Translations under genes and position numbers: made by a program
The notes under the pieces: generated by a model
What the model was told of the DNA's origin: nothing
Databases searched by the model: none
Seen by the model: the letters and a program-made list of their open reading frames with translations, nothing else
Assembly (NCBI GenBank): GCA_035297145.1
Contig: DATGZN010000059.1
Location: forward strand, 1-61,089
Length of the DNA: 61,089 nucleotides
Reading direction: 5' to 3'
Source of the DNA: QHXW01 sp035297145
Lineage (GTDB): Bacteria; Acidobacteriota; Terriglobia; Bryobacterales; Bryobacteraceae
Shown here: in pieces, positions 1-8,400 of the stretch
Layout: the number at the start of each line of letters is the position of its first letter
How positions within the stretch are numbered: the first letter of the stretch is position 1

Positions 1-53
1 TTGGCTCTCTTCCTGGTCACTGCAGACTCTGTTGTGGTGATATGCTTCCTCAT
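1..53 (-). CDS. Possible 5' end of a gene running off the left edge
   Basis: On the minus strand an ATG at 53 is preceded, seven bases upstream, by a good ribosome binding site (AAAGGAG), and the frame stays open to the window edge (MRKHITTTESAVTRKRA, 17 codons). The product cannot be recognised from so few residues. On the plus strand an open hydrophobic stretch ends at a TGA at 79-81 and could instead be the tail of a membrane protein. I favour the minus-strand reading only because of the ribosome binding site. Confidence 0.3.
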   Translation of the reverse strand, partial: MRKHITTTESAVTRKRA

Positions 54-183
54 GGCCGGTCTCCTTTCGATTGCACCTTGAGTGCGTTTCTCATTGGGAG
101 CGTATCGCATCCCGCCGAGGGACCGGCCTTCTCATTCCATCTAATTCCGCGTTGATCGACGGCGCGGAACTTCGATCGACGGA

Positions 184-290
184 TGTAGCGCAGGGACACG
201 CGCCGTTAGCGGGTACCTGCGGCCTTTCGGGTTCGTCACACCCAAAAAGCCGCGGGTATCCCGCAAACAACGCGTCAGCCCCGCGCTACA
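184..290. repeat. REP-like imperfect palindrome, about 107 bp
   Basis: The stretch begins TGTAGCGC and ends GCGCTACA. The two arms of about 48 bases are imperfect reverse complements around a loop near 232-241: GCGGGTACCTGCGGCCTTT in the left arm faces AAAGCCGCGGGTATCCCGC in the right. This is the architecture of a REP/MITE-type extragenic palindrome. No second copy is seen in the window, so mobility is not shown. The rest of 82-429 holds a short direct repeat, GATCGACGG at 154 and 174, and no convincing gene. Confidence 0.5.
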
Positions 291-407
291 GGAATGGGGT
301 GGTTCATCCGGAACAAAGTCGCCAGTGACAAGACCGCCGCCAAAATCAATGCACTCTTGGCGCACTACCCAGGCGCGTCTCAAGTTTTTCGATGGGGCGC
401 CGATAAG

Positions 408-433
408 CCATAGGGACACGTACAGCCCTATGG
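408..433 (+). promoter_or_regulatory. Perfect 8-bp inverted repeat over the start codon of the HEAT gene
   Basis: CCATAGGG (408-415), a ten-base spacer and CCCTATGG (426-433) form a perfect stem, and the ATG of the HEAT-repeat gene (430) lies in its 3' arm. In RNA the hairpin could hide the start codon; in DNA it could be an operator. No clear ribosome binding site precedes the ATG. It may be chance. Confidence 0.3.
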
Positions 434-1461
434 ATGTGCCCGTCAAACAACTCGTGAGTGAGTTCGTGAACGCGGTGACCGTGCCCGCCGCAAACGAAGA
501 GGAAGACGTGTTCCTGCAAGGGCTGGTGGACGATTTTCAATCCAGCTCGGCGCTATTCAAACGCGACATGCGGCGCCGGCTGGAAAAGGACCCGCCGGGA
601 TTCTTGCGCGCGGCGTGCCGCATTCTGAAAGCCAACTCCAACGGGCCGGGGGCGGATTACCTGATTGAACTGTTGTGGTCGAATCCAGTATTGGCGGCCA
701 GCCTGATCGATGCGCGGCTGCTTTCCCTGAAAGCGGCGATTACGCTTGCCAAACGCTGGGTGAACTACGATCCGATGCTGGATATCAAGCTGCTGCACAT
801 GGGATTTCCCACCGACGGCGGTGCCATCTGCGATATCGACATTGTGCGCGCCCGCCGTGTGCTGGCTCTGGTGAACGAACTGCCACCGTGCCGGCATATT
901 CTGTTTCCGCTAGTGAGCTTGCTGCGCAGTCCGGACGCGCAGGTTCGCTCCAAAGCGGCGACCCTATACGGCCGCACCAGCCGCAATGCCGAGTGGGTGC
1001 GCGGCCGGCTGGGGGAGGTGGATCCGCGCGTCCGGGCCAACGCCGTGGAAAGCCTCTGGGGGGAGGATTCGGAGGCCGCGCAAGCCGTGCTCAAGGAGGC
1101 GTCGCGAGACCGCCATCATCGCGTGGCGGCCAATGCCTGGATCGGTCTCGACAAGATGGGCGCACGCGACGTGGTCTCTAACCTGAAGAAGATGGCCCAG
1201 GCCGAAGATCCCATGGCCAGGGCCGCGGCCGCTTTCGCCATGGGGCGCACGGGTCATACGGAATTCAAACCGGTGCTGGAGCAGATGCTCAAGGACTCGA
1301 GTCCGCGTGCCCGCAGCCAGGCGTTGCGTGCGCTCATTCTGATCAAGAAACAGCGGTCCACCGTTGCAAGTATGGTAGCGCAGGAGCTTGGGGACACACC
1401 GGAACCGGACACGCCGGAACCAGACGCCGGCGGCGAAACCGAACCGCGTACCGAAGCTTGA
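430..1461 (+). CDS. HEAT-repeat protein
   Basis: A 343-residue protein. Its second half is a run of helical HEAT/PBS-lyase-like repeats, seen as successive units such as SPDAQVRSKAATLYGR, DPRVRANAVESLWG, HHRVAANAWIGLDKMG, DPMARAAAAFAMGRTG and SPRARSQALRALI. Such repeats build a curved scaffold for protein binding and have no catalytic role of their own. The C-terminus ends in a PEPDT/PEPDA tail. The ATG at 430 is preferred to an open upstream extension to 325, because the extension lacks a ribosome binding site and reads as non-coding. The frame leads a co-directional set with a terpenoid-cyclase-like protein and a DUF362 protein, so it may be a subunit of that unnamed pathway. No signal peptide is visible, so it is probably cytoplasmic. 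Confidence 0.75.
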   Translation: MDVPVKQLVSEFVNAVTVPAANEEEDVFLQGLVDDFQSSSALFKRDMRRRLEKDPPGFLRAACRILKANSNGPGADYLIELLWSNPVLAASLIDARLLSLKAAITLAKRWVNYDPMLDIKLLHMGFPTDGGAICDIDIVRARRVLALVNELPPCRHILFPLVSLLRSPDAQVRSKAATLYGRTSRNAEWVRGRLGEVDPRVRANAVESLWGEDSEAAQAVLKEASRDRHHRVAANAWIGLDKMGARDVVSNLKKMAQAEDPMARAAAAFAMGRTGHTEFKPVLEQMLKDSSPRARSQALRALILIKKQRSTVASMVAQELGDTPEPDTPEPDAGGETEPRTEA

Positions 1462-1540
1462 TCTCAGGCATACGACCGGCGTCCATCTCAAGTCTTCACC
1501 GGATCGCTTCTGGCGCTTGCATTCCCTAAACTGGCGGTCG

Positions 1541-2407
1541 ATGGCGAAGTGTGCCGAATCCCGTCTCGCGCTGATCGAGGCCGCTCAGAATGCCGATGGC
1601 GGCTGGGGATATTTTCCCGGCAAAGAATCCTGGCTGGAGCCGACCGCGTATGCGCTGCTGGCGCTCACGGGCGAGCCGCGTGCTCGCCCGGCGCTCGAGC
1701 GTGCAGGTTGTCTGGTTCGCTCTTGGGAGGTGCGCTCCGGGGGGTGGCGGGCTTGCGCGCGGGTGGCGGAAGCGCACTGGGCCACGTCTCTGATGGTCAC
1801 GTTGCACTCAGCCCTGGGTATTTACGACGGCGCGACGCGCCGCGGCGTGGATTGGCTGATCTCCACCCGAGGCGCTGAAACGCGGGCGGTGTCGCGTCTG
1901 GCGCACTGGCTGAGTCCGCGCACGGTCGAGTTTGATGCGGCGCTGAGCGGATGGCCCTGGCAAGCCGGCACTTCCTCCTGGGTGGAGCCGACGGCGCACG
2001 CACTGATGGCGCTCGGACGCGTGTCGCGGCTGGGCGAACACGCGGGCCTTGAAGGGCGCATCGCCATGGGTCACGCCATGCTCCTCGAGCGGCGTTGCCG
2101 CGACGGCGGGTGGAATTACGGAAATCGCCGCGTGCTGGGCGCCGATCTGCCGTCGCAGCCCGAGACGACGGCGCTGGCTCTGATGGCGCTGGACGGGCAC
2201 CCGGAGATCCGCTGGGGGGAGATGCTCGACCGTGTCGAGCGCCTGTGGCGCCAGACCGCGAGCCCACTGGCGCGGGCTTGGCTCGGGGCGTGCCTGTTGC
2301 AATATCGCGGCGAGCGTCCGCAGTTGCCGGAACCAAACCCGACGGGCGATATCTTGGTCAATGCGGTGGAGGCCATTCCGTGGAACCGGATTCTGGCGGC
2401 ATCATGA
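1541..2407 (+). CDS. Prenyltransferase/squalene-oxidase repeat protein
   Basis: A 288-residue all-alpha protein with four or more QW-like repeats typical of the squalene-hopene cyclase / prenyltransferase-beta barrel: DGGWGYFPGKESWLEPTAYA, GGWRACARVAEAHWATS, WPWQAGTSSWVEPTAHALMAL and DGGWNYGNRRVLGADLPSQP. Full cyclases have more than 600 residues and a DxDD catalytic acid motif. Both are missing, so this is a single alpha-barrel domain of unknown activity. An upstream start at 1388 is open but would overlap the HEAT gene by 74 bases, so I chose the ATG at 1541. The stop overlaps the next start (ATGA at 2404-2407), showing translational coupling with the DUF362 gene. Confidence 0.7.
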   Translation: MAKCAESRLALIEAAQNADGGWGYFPGKESWLEPTAYALLALTGEPRARPALERAGCLVRSWEVRSGGWRACARVAEAHWATSLMVTLHSALGIYDGATRRGVDWLISTRGAETRAVSRLAHWLSPRTVEFDAALSGWPWQAGTSSWVEPTAHALMALGRVSRLGEHAGLEGRIAMGHAMLLERRCRDGGWNYGNRRVLGADLPSQPETTALALMALDGHPEIRWGEMLDRVERLWRQTASPLARAWLGACLLQYRGERPQLPEPNPTGDILVNAVEAIPWNRILAAS

Positions 2408-3360
2408 CACGGCGCCGGTTTCTCCAGGCAGGGGTGGTAACGGCGGCGGCTGGAGCGATGGCCTGCGGCCGGGCGCGGTCTCCCCTAACGGTGACGAGCA
2501 AGGCGCCCGTGGCGATCCTGCATGCGGCGTCCTACAGCACCGATCTGGTCGACTGCCTGTTGCGTGGGGCGGCGGCCTGCGGGCTTCAGGCGCGCGGCAA
2601 ACGCGTGCTGCTGAAGCCCAACCTGGTTGAATGCGAGCGTGGCGGCGTGATCCACACCCAGGCCGAGTTGCTGGCGGCGGCCGTCGAGCTGTTCGAGCGG
2701 CTGGGAGCGGCCGAGGTGCGCATCGGCGAAGGACCGGGGCATCGCCGCGACGCGCTGTTTTTGGCCGAGGAGGCGGGATACCGGACGGCTATTCCCGGCT
2801 TCGACCGACGTTTCACCGACCTCAATCGCGACGACGTGGCACGCATCGCCCCCTTCGCCGGCACGGACGAAATCTACCTCTCCCGTACGGCCCTGGCTGC
2901 CGATCTGGTCGTATCCGTCGCGCGCATGAAGACGCATCACTGGGCGGGGGCAACGCTCGCGATGAAGAATCTGTTCGGAGTGGTTCCAGGTGCACTCTAC
3001 GGCTGGCCCAAGAATCACCTGCACCAGGTGGGCATTGGCCGGGTGGCGGCGGAACTGTACCGCATCTTTCCGCGGAGCTTCGGCATCGTCGACGGAATCG
3101 TGGGCATGGAAGGCAACGGGCCGGTGCAAGGCCGGGCGCGCGCCTGCGGCGCCCTGGTGATGGGTCACGATCTGGCCGCGGTGGATGCCACCGCCTGCCG
3201 CATCATGGGGATCGATCCGGAGAAGATCGAATATCTGCGTCTCGCGGCGACGCGTGGACCGGTGGCGGAAGGGCAGATCGAGCAGCGCGGGGAAACTATC
3301 GCCAGTGTGCGGACGCCCTTCGCGTTGATTCCCGAATTCCAGCATTTGCGGTTGGAATGA
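2404..3360 (+). CDS. Tat-exported DUF362 protein
   Basis: A 318-residue protein opening MTRRRFLQAG followed by a hydrophobic stretch and AMAC, that is a twin-arginine signal with a possible lipobox, so it is predicted to be exported and perhaps lipid-anchored. The body matches the DUF362 family: KRVLLKPNLVE, MKTHHWAGATLAMKNLFGVV and VDATACRIMGIDP. DUF362 proteins are often fused to ferredoxin domains, but no Cys-rich cluster is present here. The start follows the QW-repeat gene with a four-base overlap. The longer open frame starting at 2095 lies inside that gene and is rejected. Its reaction is unknown. Confidence 0.8.
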   Translation: MTRRRFLQAGVVTAAAGAMACGRARSPLTVTSKAPVAILHAASYSTDLVDCLLRGAAACGLQARGKRVLLKPNLVECERGGVIHTQAELLAAAVELFERLGAAEVRIGEGPGHRRDALFLAEEAGYRTAIPGFDRRFTDLNRDDVARIAPFAGTDEIYLSRTALAADLVVSVARMKTHHWAGATLAMKNLFGVVPGALYGWPKNHLHQVGIGRVAAELYRIFPRSFGIVDGIVGMEGNGPVQGRARACGALVMGHDLAAVDATACRIMGIDPEKIEYLRLAATRGPVAEGQIEQRGETIASVRTPFALIPEFQHLRLE

Positions 3361-3500
3361 AGCGTCCCACGCCCATATCAGGCGATTCGCGGAGCGACTT
3401 AAGTGATCCACCGAATTTCCCGCAACCCCTCCAGCTGTTAGCTTCTAACTAGACGATTCATATCCGCGTAAGCGGAAGAGGAAAAAGAGAGAGGAAACCC

Positions 3501-3695
3501 ATGAAACGACTAACCAAAGCAGTCATAGCCCTGAAAATCTGGAAGGACAAACGAGGGCAGGACCTGATCGAATACGCTCTGATGGCGGGCTTCGTGGCAG
3601 TAGCCGCGGGCGCGCTCATGCCCAGTGTCTCCAGCAGCATCAGCACGGTTTTTTCCAAGATCAGCTCCGTGATGGCGGGCGCCGCAGCCAGCTAA
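3501..3695 (+). CDS. flp: Flp/Fap-type pilin, first copy
   Basis: A 64-residue prepilin. A short basic leader of about 18 residues ends in the type IVb cleavage motif RG-QDLIEYALMAGFVAVAAGA, with the conserved Glu-Tyr pair after the processing Gly, followed by one hydrophobic helix. This matches Flp pilins assembled by Tad machinery into adhesive fibres. The ribosome binding site is GAGAGGAAA, close to the ATG. No tadABC, rcpA or tadV prepilin peptidase gene lies nearby, so assembly must use genes elsewhere. The second copy follows after 90 bases that contain a hairpin. Confidence 0.9.
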   Translation: MKRLTKAVIALKIWKDKRGQDLIEYALMAGFVAVAAGALMPSVSSSISTVFSKISSVMAGAAAS

Positions 3696-3713
3696 ACGGT
3701 AGAGATCTCTGGC

Positions 3714-3749
3714 ACGGGTGGGAAGGTACCCTGGCACCCGCCCACCCGT
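3714..3749 (+). promoter_or_regulatory. Hairpin between the two pilin genes
   Basis: ACGGGTGGG (3714-3722) and CCCACCCGT (3741-3749) form a perfect nine-base GC-rich stem around an 18-base loop. No T-run follows, so it is not a classical intrinsic terminator. Placed between two pilin genes, it could partly stop transcription or protect the upstream message, giving different amounts of the two pilins. Confidence 0.5.
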
Positions 3750-3785
3750 TTCGTACCACGTGACCAGTGAGAACTGGAGGAGAAC

Positions 3786-4007
3786 ATGAGACGCCTGATT
3801 GAACGGTTGAATCACTTGAACCTGCTGCGAGACTGGGTCCGCCTTTATCACGACCAGCGGGGCCAGGACATGATCGAGTACGCGCTAATGGCCGCTTTCA
3901 TCGCGGTAGCGTCAGCAGCGGTACTGCCGAGCGCCACGCCGAGCATCAGCACCGTGCTTTCCAAGGTAGGCTCGGTTCTGTCGATCGCGGGAGGGAACGC
4001 GAACTAG
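3786..4007 (+). CDS. flp: Flp/Fap-type pilin, second copy
   Basis: A 73-residue prepilin parallel to the first copy: a longer leader (about 26 residues), then RG-QDMIEYALMAAFIAVASAA with the Glu-Tyr pair and a hydrophobic helix, and a short tail SISTVLSKVGSVLSIAGG almost matching the tail of copy one. The ribosome binding site is CTGGAGGAG. The stop (TAG 4005-4007) overlaps the stop of the converging LarA-like gene. Tandem pilins that differ in leader length suggest duplication and divergence into major and minor subunits, which is an inference. Confidence 0.9.
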   Translation: MRRLIERLNHLNLLRDWVRLYHDQRGQDMIEYALMAAFIAVASAAVLPSATPSISTVLSKVGSVLSIAGGNAN

Positions 4008-5284
4008 TGGGCGAGCACTTCGCCGGCTAGAACCAGCAACTCCACCAGATTGCCTTCGGAATCGAACTCCATGGGCCGCGCCGGGCCCAGAACCTCGAGC
4101 AGAGGGTTCTTATCGATCTCGCGGCGCAGGTTCTCGCTCAAAGCGATGGTCCCCAGTTCGAGTGAGTTCCGCAGCCAGCCGTAGGTCACTTCGCCGAGAT
4201 CGTGCTTGCCCACCGTAGGCGCGATCCGTTCCAGACATTCGCGGTCGGTCGGAAAGTGCACCGGCGTGCGAATCGCCGCGGGAGTGGAAGCCGTTAGAGA
4301 ATTGATGCGCGTCGGGTTCCAGTCGATCTTCCGGAGCAAACGATCGGAGACCACGTCCGCCATCCCCAGTCCCACCCCGTTGCCGTAGCTCAACTCACTC
4401 AGCCCACGCACAAAGATTCGTTGAAAACGTGGCCCCGGCCAGGGATTGTAGTCCCCGTTTACGCTACGATTCACCACCTTCGTGTCCATCCCGGCGCCAC
4501 TGATATTCTTGCCGATCTCGTCCAGAATGAGCACGTCCAGATCCATGGGAATACGCCCCATCCAGGACTTCACCTGGCGCAGCAGTTCCTCTTCGCGCTG
4601 CTCCATCTGCTCAACCGGTACCGCGGTCACTTGCGCCGTGTTGTGATTGGCGTCCTCCAGAATCGCCAGACCGCCCAGGATCTTTCCCGAAGCCAGCACC
4701 TGCCGGCCAACGCTGCGGATCATGTTTTCGAGGCCGAGCTTGTACGCATAAGTGTGGTACCTCCGGGCGCCGGCGAATTTCCCCAGGCCGATGGCCATCA
4801 TTTTGAACAAACCGCTCTCGATGCCGCCGGCGAAATCGGTGTGCCACTTCACCCGGCCCACCAGCATCACGCCATCGCTATCGAAGGCGTTGCGATCCAT
4901 GAAGGCTTCGATGCCCTCGGGCGTGCGCCCCAGCGAAACCACTTCGAGTGAGCTGACCACCGGGCACCCCATGGTTTCCTCGATGATCCCGTAATGCGCC
5001 AGGACATCCGCCTGCCCCTCGGCCGTAGCCGCGCCGTGGCTGCCCATGGCCGGAAAAAGGAAGGGCCGCGCGCCTTTGGATTTCCAAAAGTCCACCGCCG
5101 ACCGCACGATGGTGGCGATATTGCTGATGCCCCGGCTACCCACACCGATGGCGATGCGCGTCCCAGGCTTCAGCCGATCGCCGAACGGCGAGCCAGCCAG
5201 CTCCGTGCCAACCGCGCCGCGAACATCACGCAGACTGCGATCCGGGAAGTTCTGGCGCACGAGCAAAAGGCGGGGAAATTCCAT
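4004..5284 (-). CDS. LarA-like (lactate racemase domain, DUF2088) protein
   Basis: A 426-residue protein with the DUF2088/LarA fold: PGTRIAIGVGSRGISN near the N-terminus, FPAMGSHGAATAEGQ, then GRVKWHTDFAGGIESGLFKMM and GLGKFAGARRYH in the region that holds the nickel-pincer cofactor in LarA. The family includes nickel-dependent lactate racemases and other hydroxyacid epimerases. The exact substrate cannot be told, and no larB, larC or larE cofactor genes are nearby. The ATG at 5284 has no ribosome binding site, but TATAAT sits eight bases upstream, so the message may be leaderless. A longer in-frame extension runs into the neighbouring gene and is rejected. It converges on the second pilin gene with a four-base overlap. 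Confidence 0.8.
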   Translation of the reverse strand: MEFPRLLLVRQNFPDRSLRDVRGAVGTELAGSPFGDRLKPGTRIAIGVGSRGISNIATIVRSAVDFWKSKGARPFLFPAMGSHGAATAEGQADVLAHYGIIEETMGCPVVSSLEVVSLGRTPEGIEAFMDRNAFDSDGVMLVGRVKWHTDFAGGIESGLFKMMAIGLGKFAGARRYHTYAYKLGLENMIRSVGRQVLASGKILGGLAILEDANHNTAQVTAVPVEQMEQREEELLRQVKSWMGRIPMDLDVLILDEIGKNISGAGMDTKVVNRSVNGDYNPWPGPRFQRIFVRGLSELSYGNGVGLGMADVVSDRLLRKIDWNPTRINSLTASTPAAIRTPVHFPTDRECLERIAPTVGKHDLGEVTYGWLRNSLELGTIALSENLRREIDKNPLLEVLGPARPMEFDSEGNLVELLVLAGEVLAH

Positions 5285-5291
5285 AAAACGA

Positions 5292-5297
5292 ATTATA
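5292..5297 (-). promoter_or_regulatory. -10 box for a possibly leaderless larA-like transcript
   Basis: On the minus strand TATAAT is followed by seven bases and then the ATG at 5284, so transcription would begin at or within two bases of the start codon. The -35 region (17 bases upstream) is poor. The absence of a Shine-Dalgarno sequence fits a leaderless mRNA. Confidence 0.35.
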
Positions 5298-5433
5298 GCG
5301 AAGTAGGACAGGCATTCTCGGCGTCTTTCCAGTCGATGAGGGCGATGATCGCGATCATCACCGCTGAAATCGCCACAACCCGGGAGCGCCGGTATGCCAG
5401 GACCGATTCGGTGAAGCGCGTCTGCTTGCTTAC
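5293..5433 (-). pseudogene. Possible remnant of a membrane sensor N-terminus
   Basis: The minus-strand frame from 5433 to the TAA at 5293 encodes a protein-like stretch, QTRFTESVLAYRRSR then VVAISAVMIAIIALIDW, which is a basic segment followed by one membrane helix ending in IDW. The histidine kinase at 16366-17874 has a similar helix-IDW start. There is no in-frame start codon. An ATG with a five-codon frame (MSFNM) lies just upstream in another frame, so a frameshifted, truncated gene is possible. It could also be chance. Confidence 0.25.
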
Positions 5434-5474
5434 ATGTTAAACGACATGCGCTTCCACACCAGAGATCGTGGCGA

Positions 5475-8400
5475 TCATTCGGTCGGCGGCGTGAGGCGGC
5501 GGTTGAGATTCGCGGCGCGGTTGGCATAGCGGGCGGCTTCGGCGGGTTTGCCGAGAGTGCGCCAGGCTTGGGCGAGGAGTTCGCAAGCGTCGCGCTCCGC
5601 CCAGGCGTACTCGCAAAGCTCGGCGATCTGGAGGGCGGACTCGGCGTCATTGCGGGCCGAGGTGGCGTCGTTGCTGGCGAGGGCGATGCGGGCGCGGAGG
5701 ACCAGAGCGTCGGCGTGGATCGGGCGATAATTGCGCGGCGCGGCGAGGTCGAGCGCACGCTCGCAGGCGGCAAGGGCGGGCTCCAGTTGTCCTTCGCCAA
5801 AGTGGCAGGTTGCGCGCGTGAGGTGGACGCGAGCGAGCTGCTGAATCATGTGGCCGCGGGTGAACGGGACCTCCGCCTGGTCGAGGTGCCGGTGGGCTGA
5901 GAGCCAGTTGGCCTCGACGGCGTCGAGCCAACCGAGCATCCATTCGCAGCTCGCGACGCCCTGCAGCCAGGAATTGTCCTCGCAGATTTCCCGGTTGCGA
6001 GCAGTCAGCTTGCGGGCACGGCTGGTCTGGCCGGTCCGGAGGAGGTGTTCGGCCCACAGGATGCCACGCAGGCTATGGAGGTCGTCGCCTTCCGGATCAA
6101 TGCGGTTTTCGATAGCGTTGGCATTGGCGAATGCCTTGCCGGCGGTGTCGATATCGCCACGCACGGTGGCAGCGAAGCCCAGCAAAGCGTGGCAGAAGAG
6201 TGTCATCTCATCGCTCCCCGCCCGGAAGGCGATTTCCAGCGCTTCAGTGGCGTGCCGGACGGCGTCGCCGAGGCGGCCGAGGGAGGCCTCGACCTCGGCC
6301 ATGTTCCGCAAATCTATCGGAACATTGACTTTATCATCCGCCTGACGGTCGAGGGCTTCAGAGGCGGCGTAGTGAGGGAGGGCCATCTCGGATTCGCCCG
6401 CCAGGTCGGCGAATAATCCGACATCGTTGAAATAGAAGCCGAGCCGTCGGGCGCCCAACTGAGCGTCGAGCCGCTGCCGCCGCTCTTGGTCGCGGACAAA
6501 CCAACGTGCCACCTCCATTCCCCAGTGCGGCGCGGGAATCCACATAAAAACGTTTCCTTTCTGGAGCCGCGACCCGTAGAGATCGTCGGCGCCCTTCAAG
6601 TCGCCGCAGTCCAACAGTAGTTCGATTGCCGTGATCACGGGCATGATCGTTTCGATGGACCGCGCCTTAGCCGCGTCGGGTACCTCGCCGAGCAGGCCGG
6701 CGGCATCGTGGGCGAAGCCCTCTGTCCCCATCATCCGGCGGCGGAAGTGGTCGCGAAGGATGGGGTGGCAGGCGTAGCGCCGCTCGCCCTCGGGGCCGGG
6801 ATCGTCGGTCAGCAGATGCTCGCGATGGAGGAAGTCGAGCGTTCGGTCGAGAGGCGCAGGGGCGCGCATCAACTTCTCCCAAAGAGGACCGAGCGTCTTC
6901 ACCCCAACCGGGGCGCGGAACAGCGCGAGCAAACCGAGCACCTGGCGGTGCGGCTCGGGCAGGCGCCGCTCATAGAATTCGAGCAGATGCCGCACTTTTT
7001 CTTCGATCGTGTGATCTACGTCACCGAAGATCAAGGTCCACAGGCGCGTCGGGTCACCGCGGCAGTCTGGCGGCATGGAGCGCGCGAAGATGCGCAGCGC
7101 CATCGGGTGACCATCGAGTCGATGCGAGACCTGTTCGCGATCCTGGACGCGCCCGCCCACACCGAGCGCCGCCAGCAGCGCCGCGCCTTCTTCGTCGGCC
7201 AGCGATGCCAGCGGGAGCGAGCACAGACCGCGGCCGAGGTACGGGGTCAAATCTGGGAACGGGAAGCGGCTGGTGAGCAGCACCAGGTTGCCGTCGCGCG
7301 CACGGCAATGCTGATGCAGTGCTTCCGCGAGAAGGGGATCAAGCAGTTTGCCGTAGCCGGCGGTGCCAGGCGACTCCTGGATGACCTCCAACCCATCGAG
7401 CGCGATGGCGAGGCTCTCGCCTGGTGCCGCGAACTCAGCCAAAGCCTTGAGCATCGCGGCCGTATCGCGGTCGCGGTAGAAACTCCAGAAAAAGACACCC
7501 TGGCGGCGGTGCGCGCCGTTCCGCAACCACTTGCCGAGCACTGCCGTCTTGCCCAGCCCACCGAGAGCGGAGATGGCGACGAGCCGTACGCTGGGGTCGA
7601 CCGCCCAGGCAGTGAGGCGCTCCAGCACGTCGAGGCGTCCGGTGAACTTCTCGTCCTCCGTGGTCTCGTGGACGAAGCGTTGACGGACCGCCGCCACGGG
7701 CGCGGGCGGCGCGGCTACTGAGACCGGCGCCGTCGCCGGACGAGACAGCGATTCGAGCAGAACGACGAGCGCGGAGTGGTCACCTGCGGGCGCAGGGTAA
7801 AAGAGCACGTCGGCGTGGAAGGTCTCAAGGTACTCGCGCCGCATACCCTCGTTGTAAGGGTCGTTCAATGCCAGGATGGCGACGTGACGGGGCGGACCGG
7901 CGTAAACGATCTTGCCCACGATTTCGTCGGCGATGGCTGTCAGCGTCACGTCATTGAAGCTGAATCCGGCGAAGATCAGATGCTCCTTGATCCAGAGATC
8001 CTCGTAAAAGCGGCGGAAGACAGGAGTCCCGTAGGCGCGGCGGTAGCTTTCGTGGTCGAGAACGATGTTAGGGGCGTCGGCGAAGTGGCCGTGAGCGAAG
8101 AGAATGGGGCCGGAACCCGGGCCGAAGCGGTCGCCGCTCAGCCAGCGTTCGATTTCCGCGGGCTGGTTCCAGATGGCGAAGCTCGTGTCGCGGATATCCG
8201 GGCGACGGACGCGGCGGGCTTCGACGAGTCCCTGGTCGTAGTTTGTGGTGATCCAGGCTTTGAAGTTGCAGCGAATGAGAGCGTCGTGGGCGGGGGTGAA
8301 GTATGGCGGGCGATCCTTGAAGGTCTCGTAGAGGAAGGGATAGTAATGGGCGTCGGTCAGCTTCTGGTGGATCTGCGAGGCGACCTGCAGGGGACGCCTG

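Noticed and set aside
1388..2407. Squalene-hopene cyclase
   Set aside because: QW-type repeats are present, but the protein is less than half the normal length and lacks the DxDD catalytic motif. Called a repeat protein of unknown activity instead.
2485..3411. Long minus-strand open frame
   Set aside because: It is the antisense shadow of the DUF362 gene, a common artefact in GC-rich DNA, and has no recognisable domain.
6708..7721. Plus-strand open frame of 337 codons
   Set aside because: It is antisense to the SIR2-STAND-TPR gene, whose Walker motifs fall in the same stretch.
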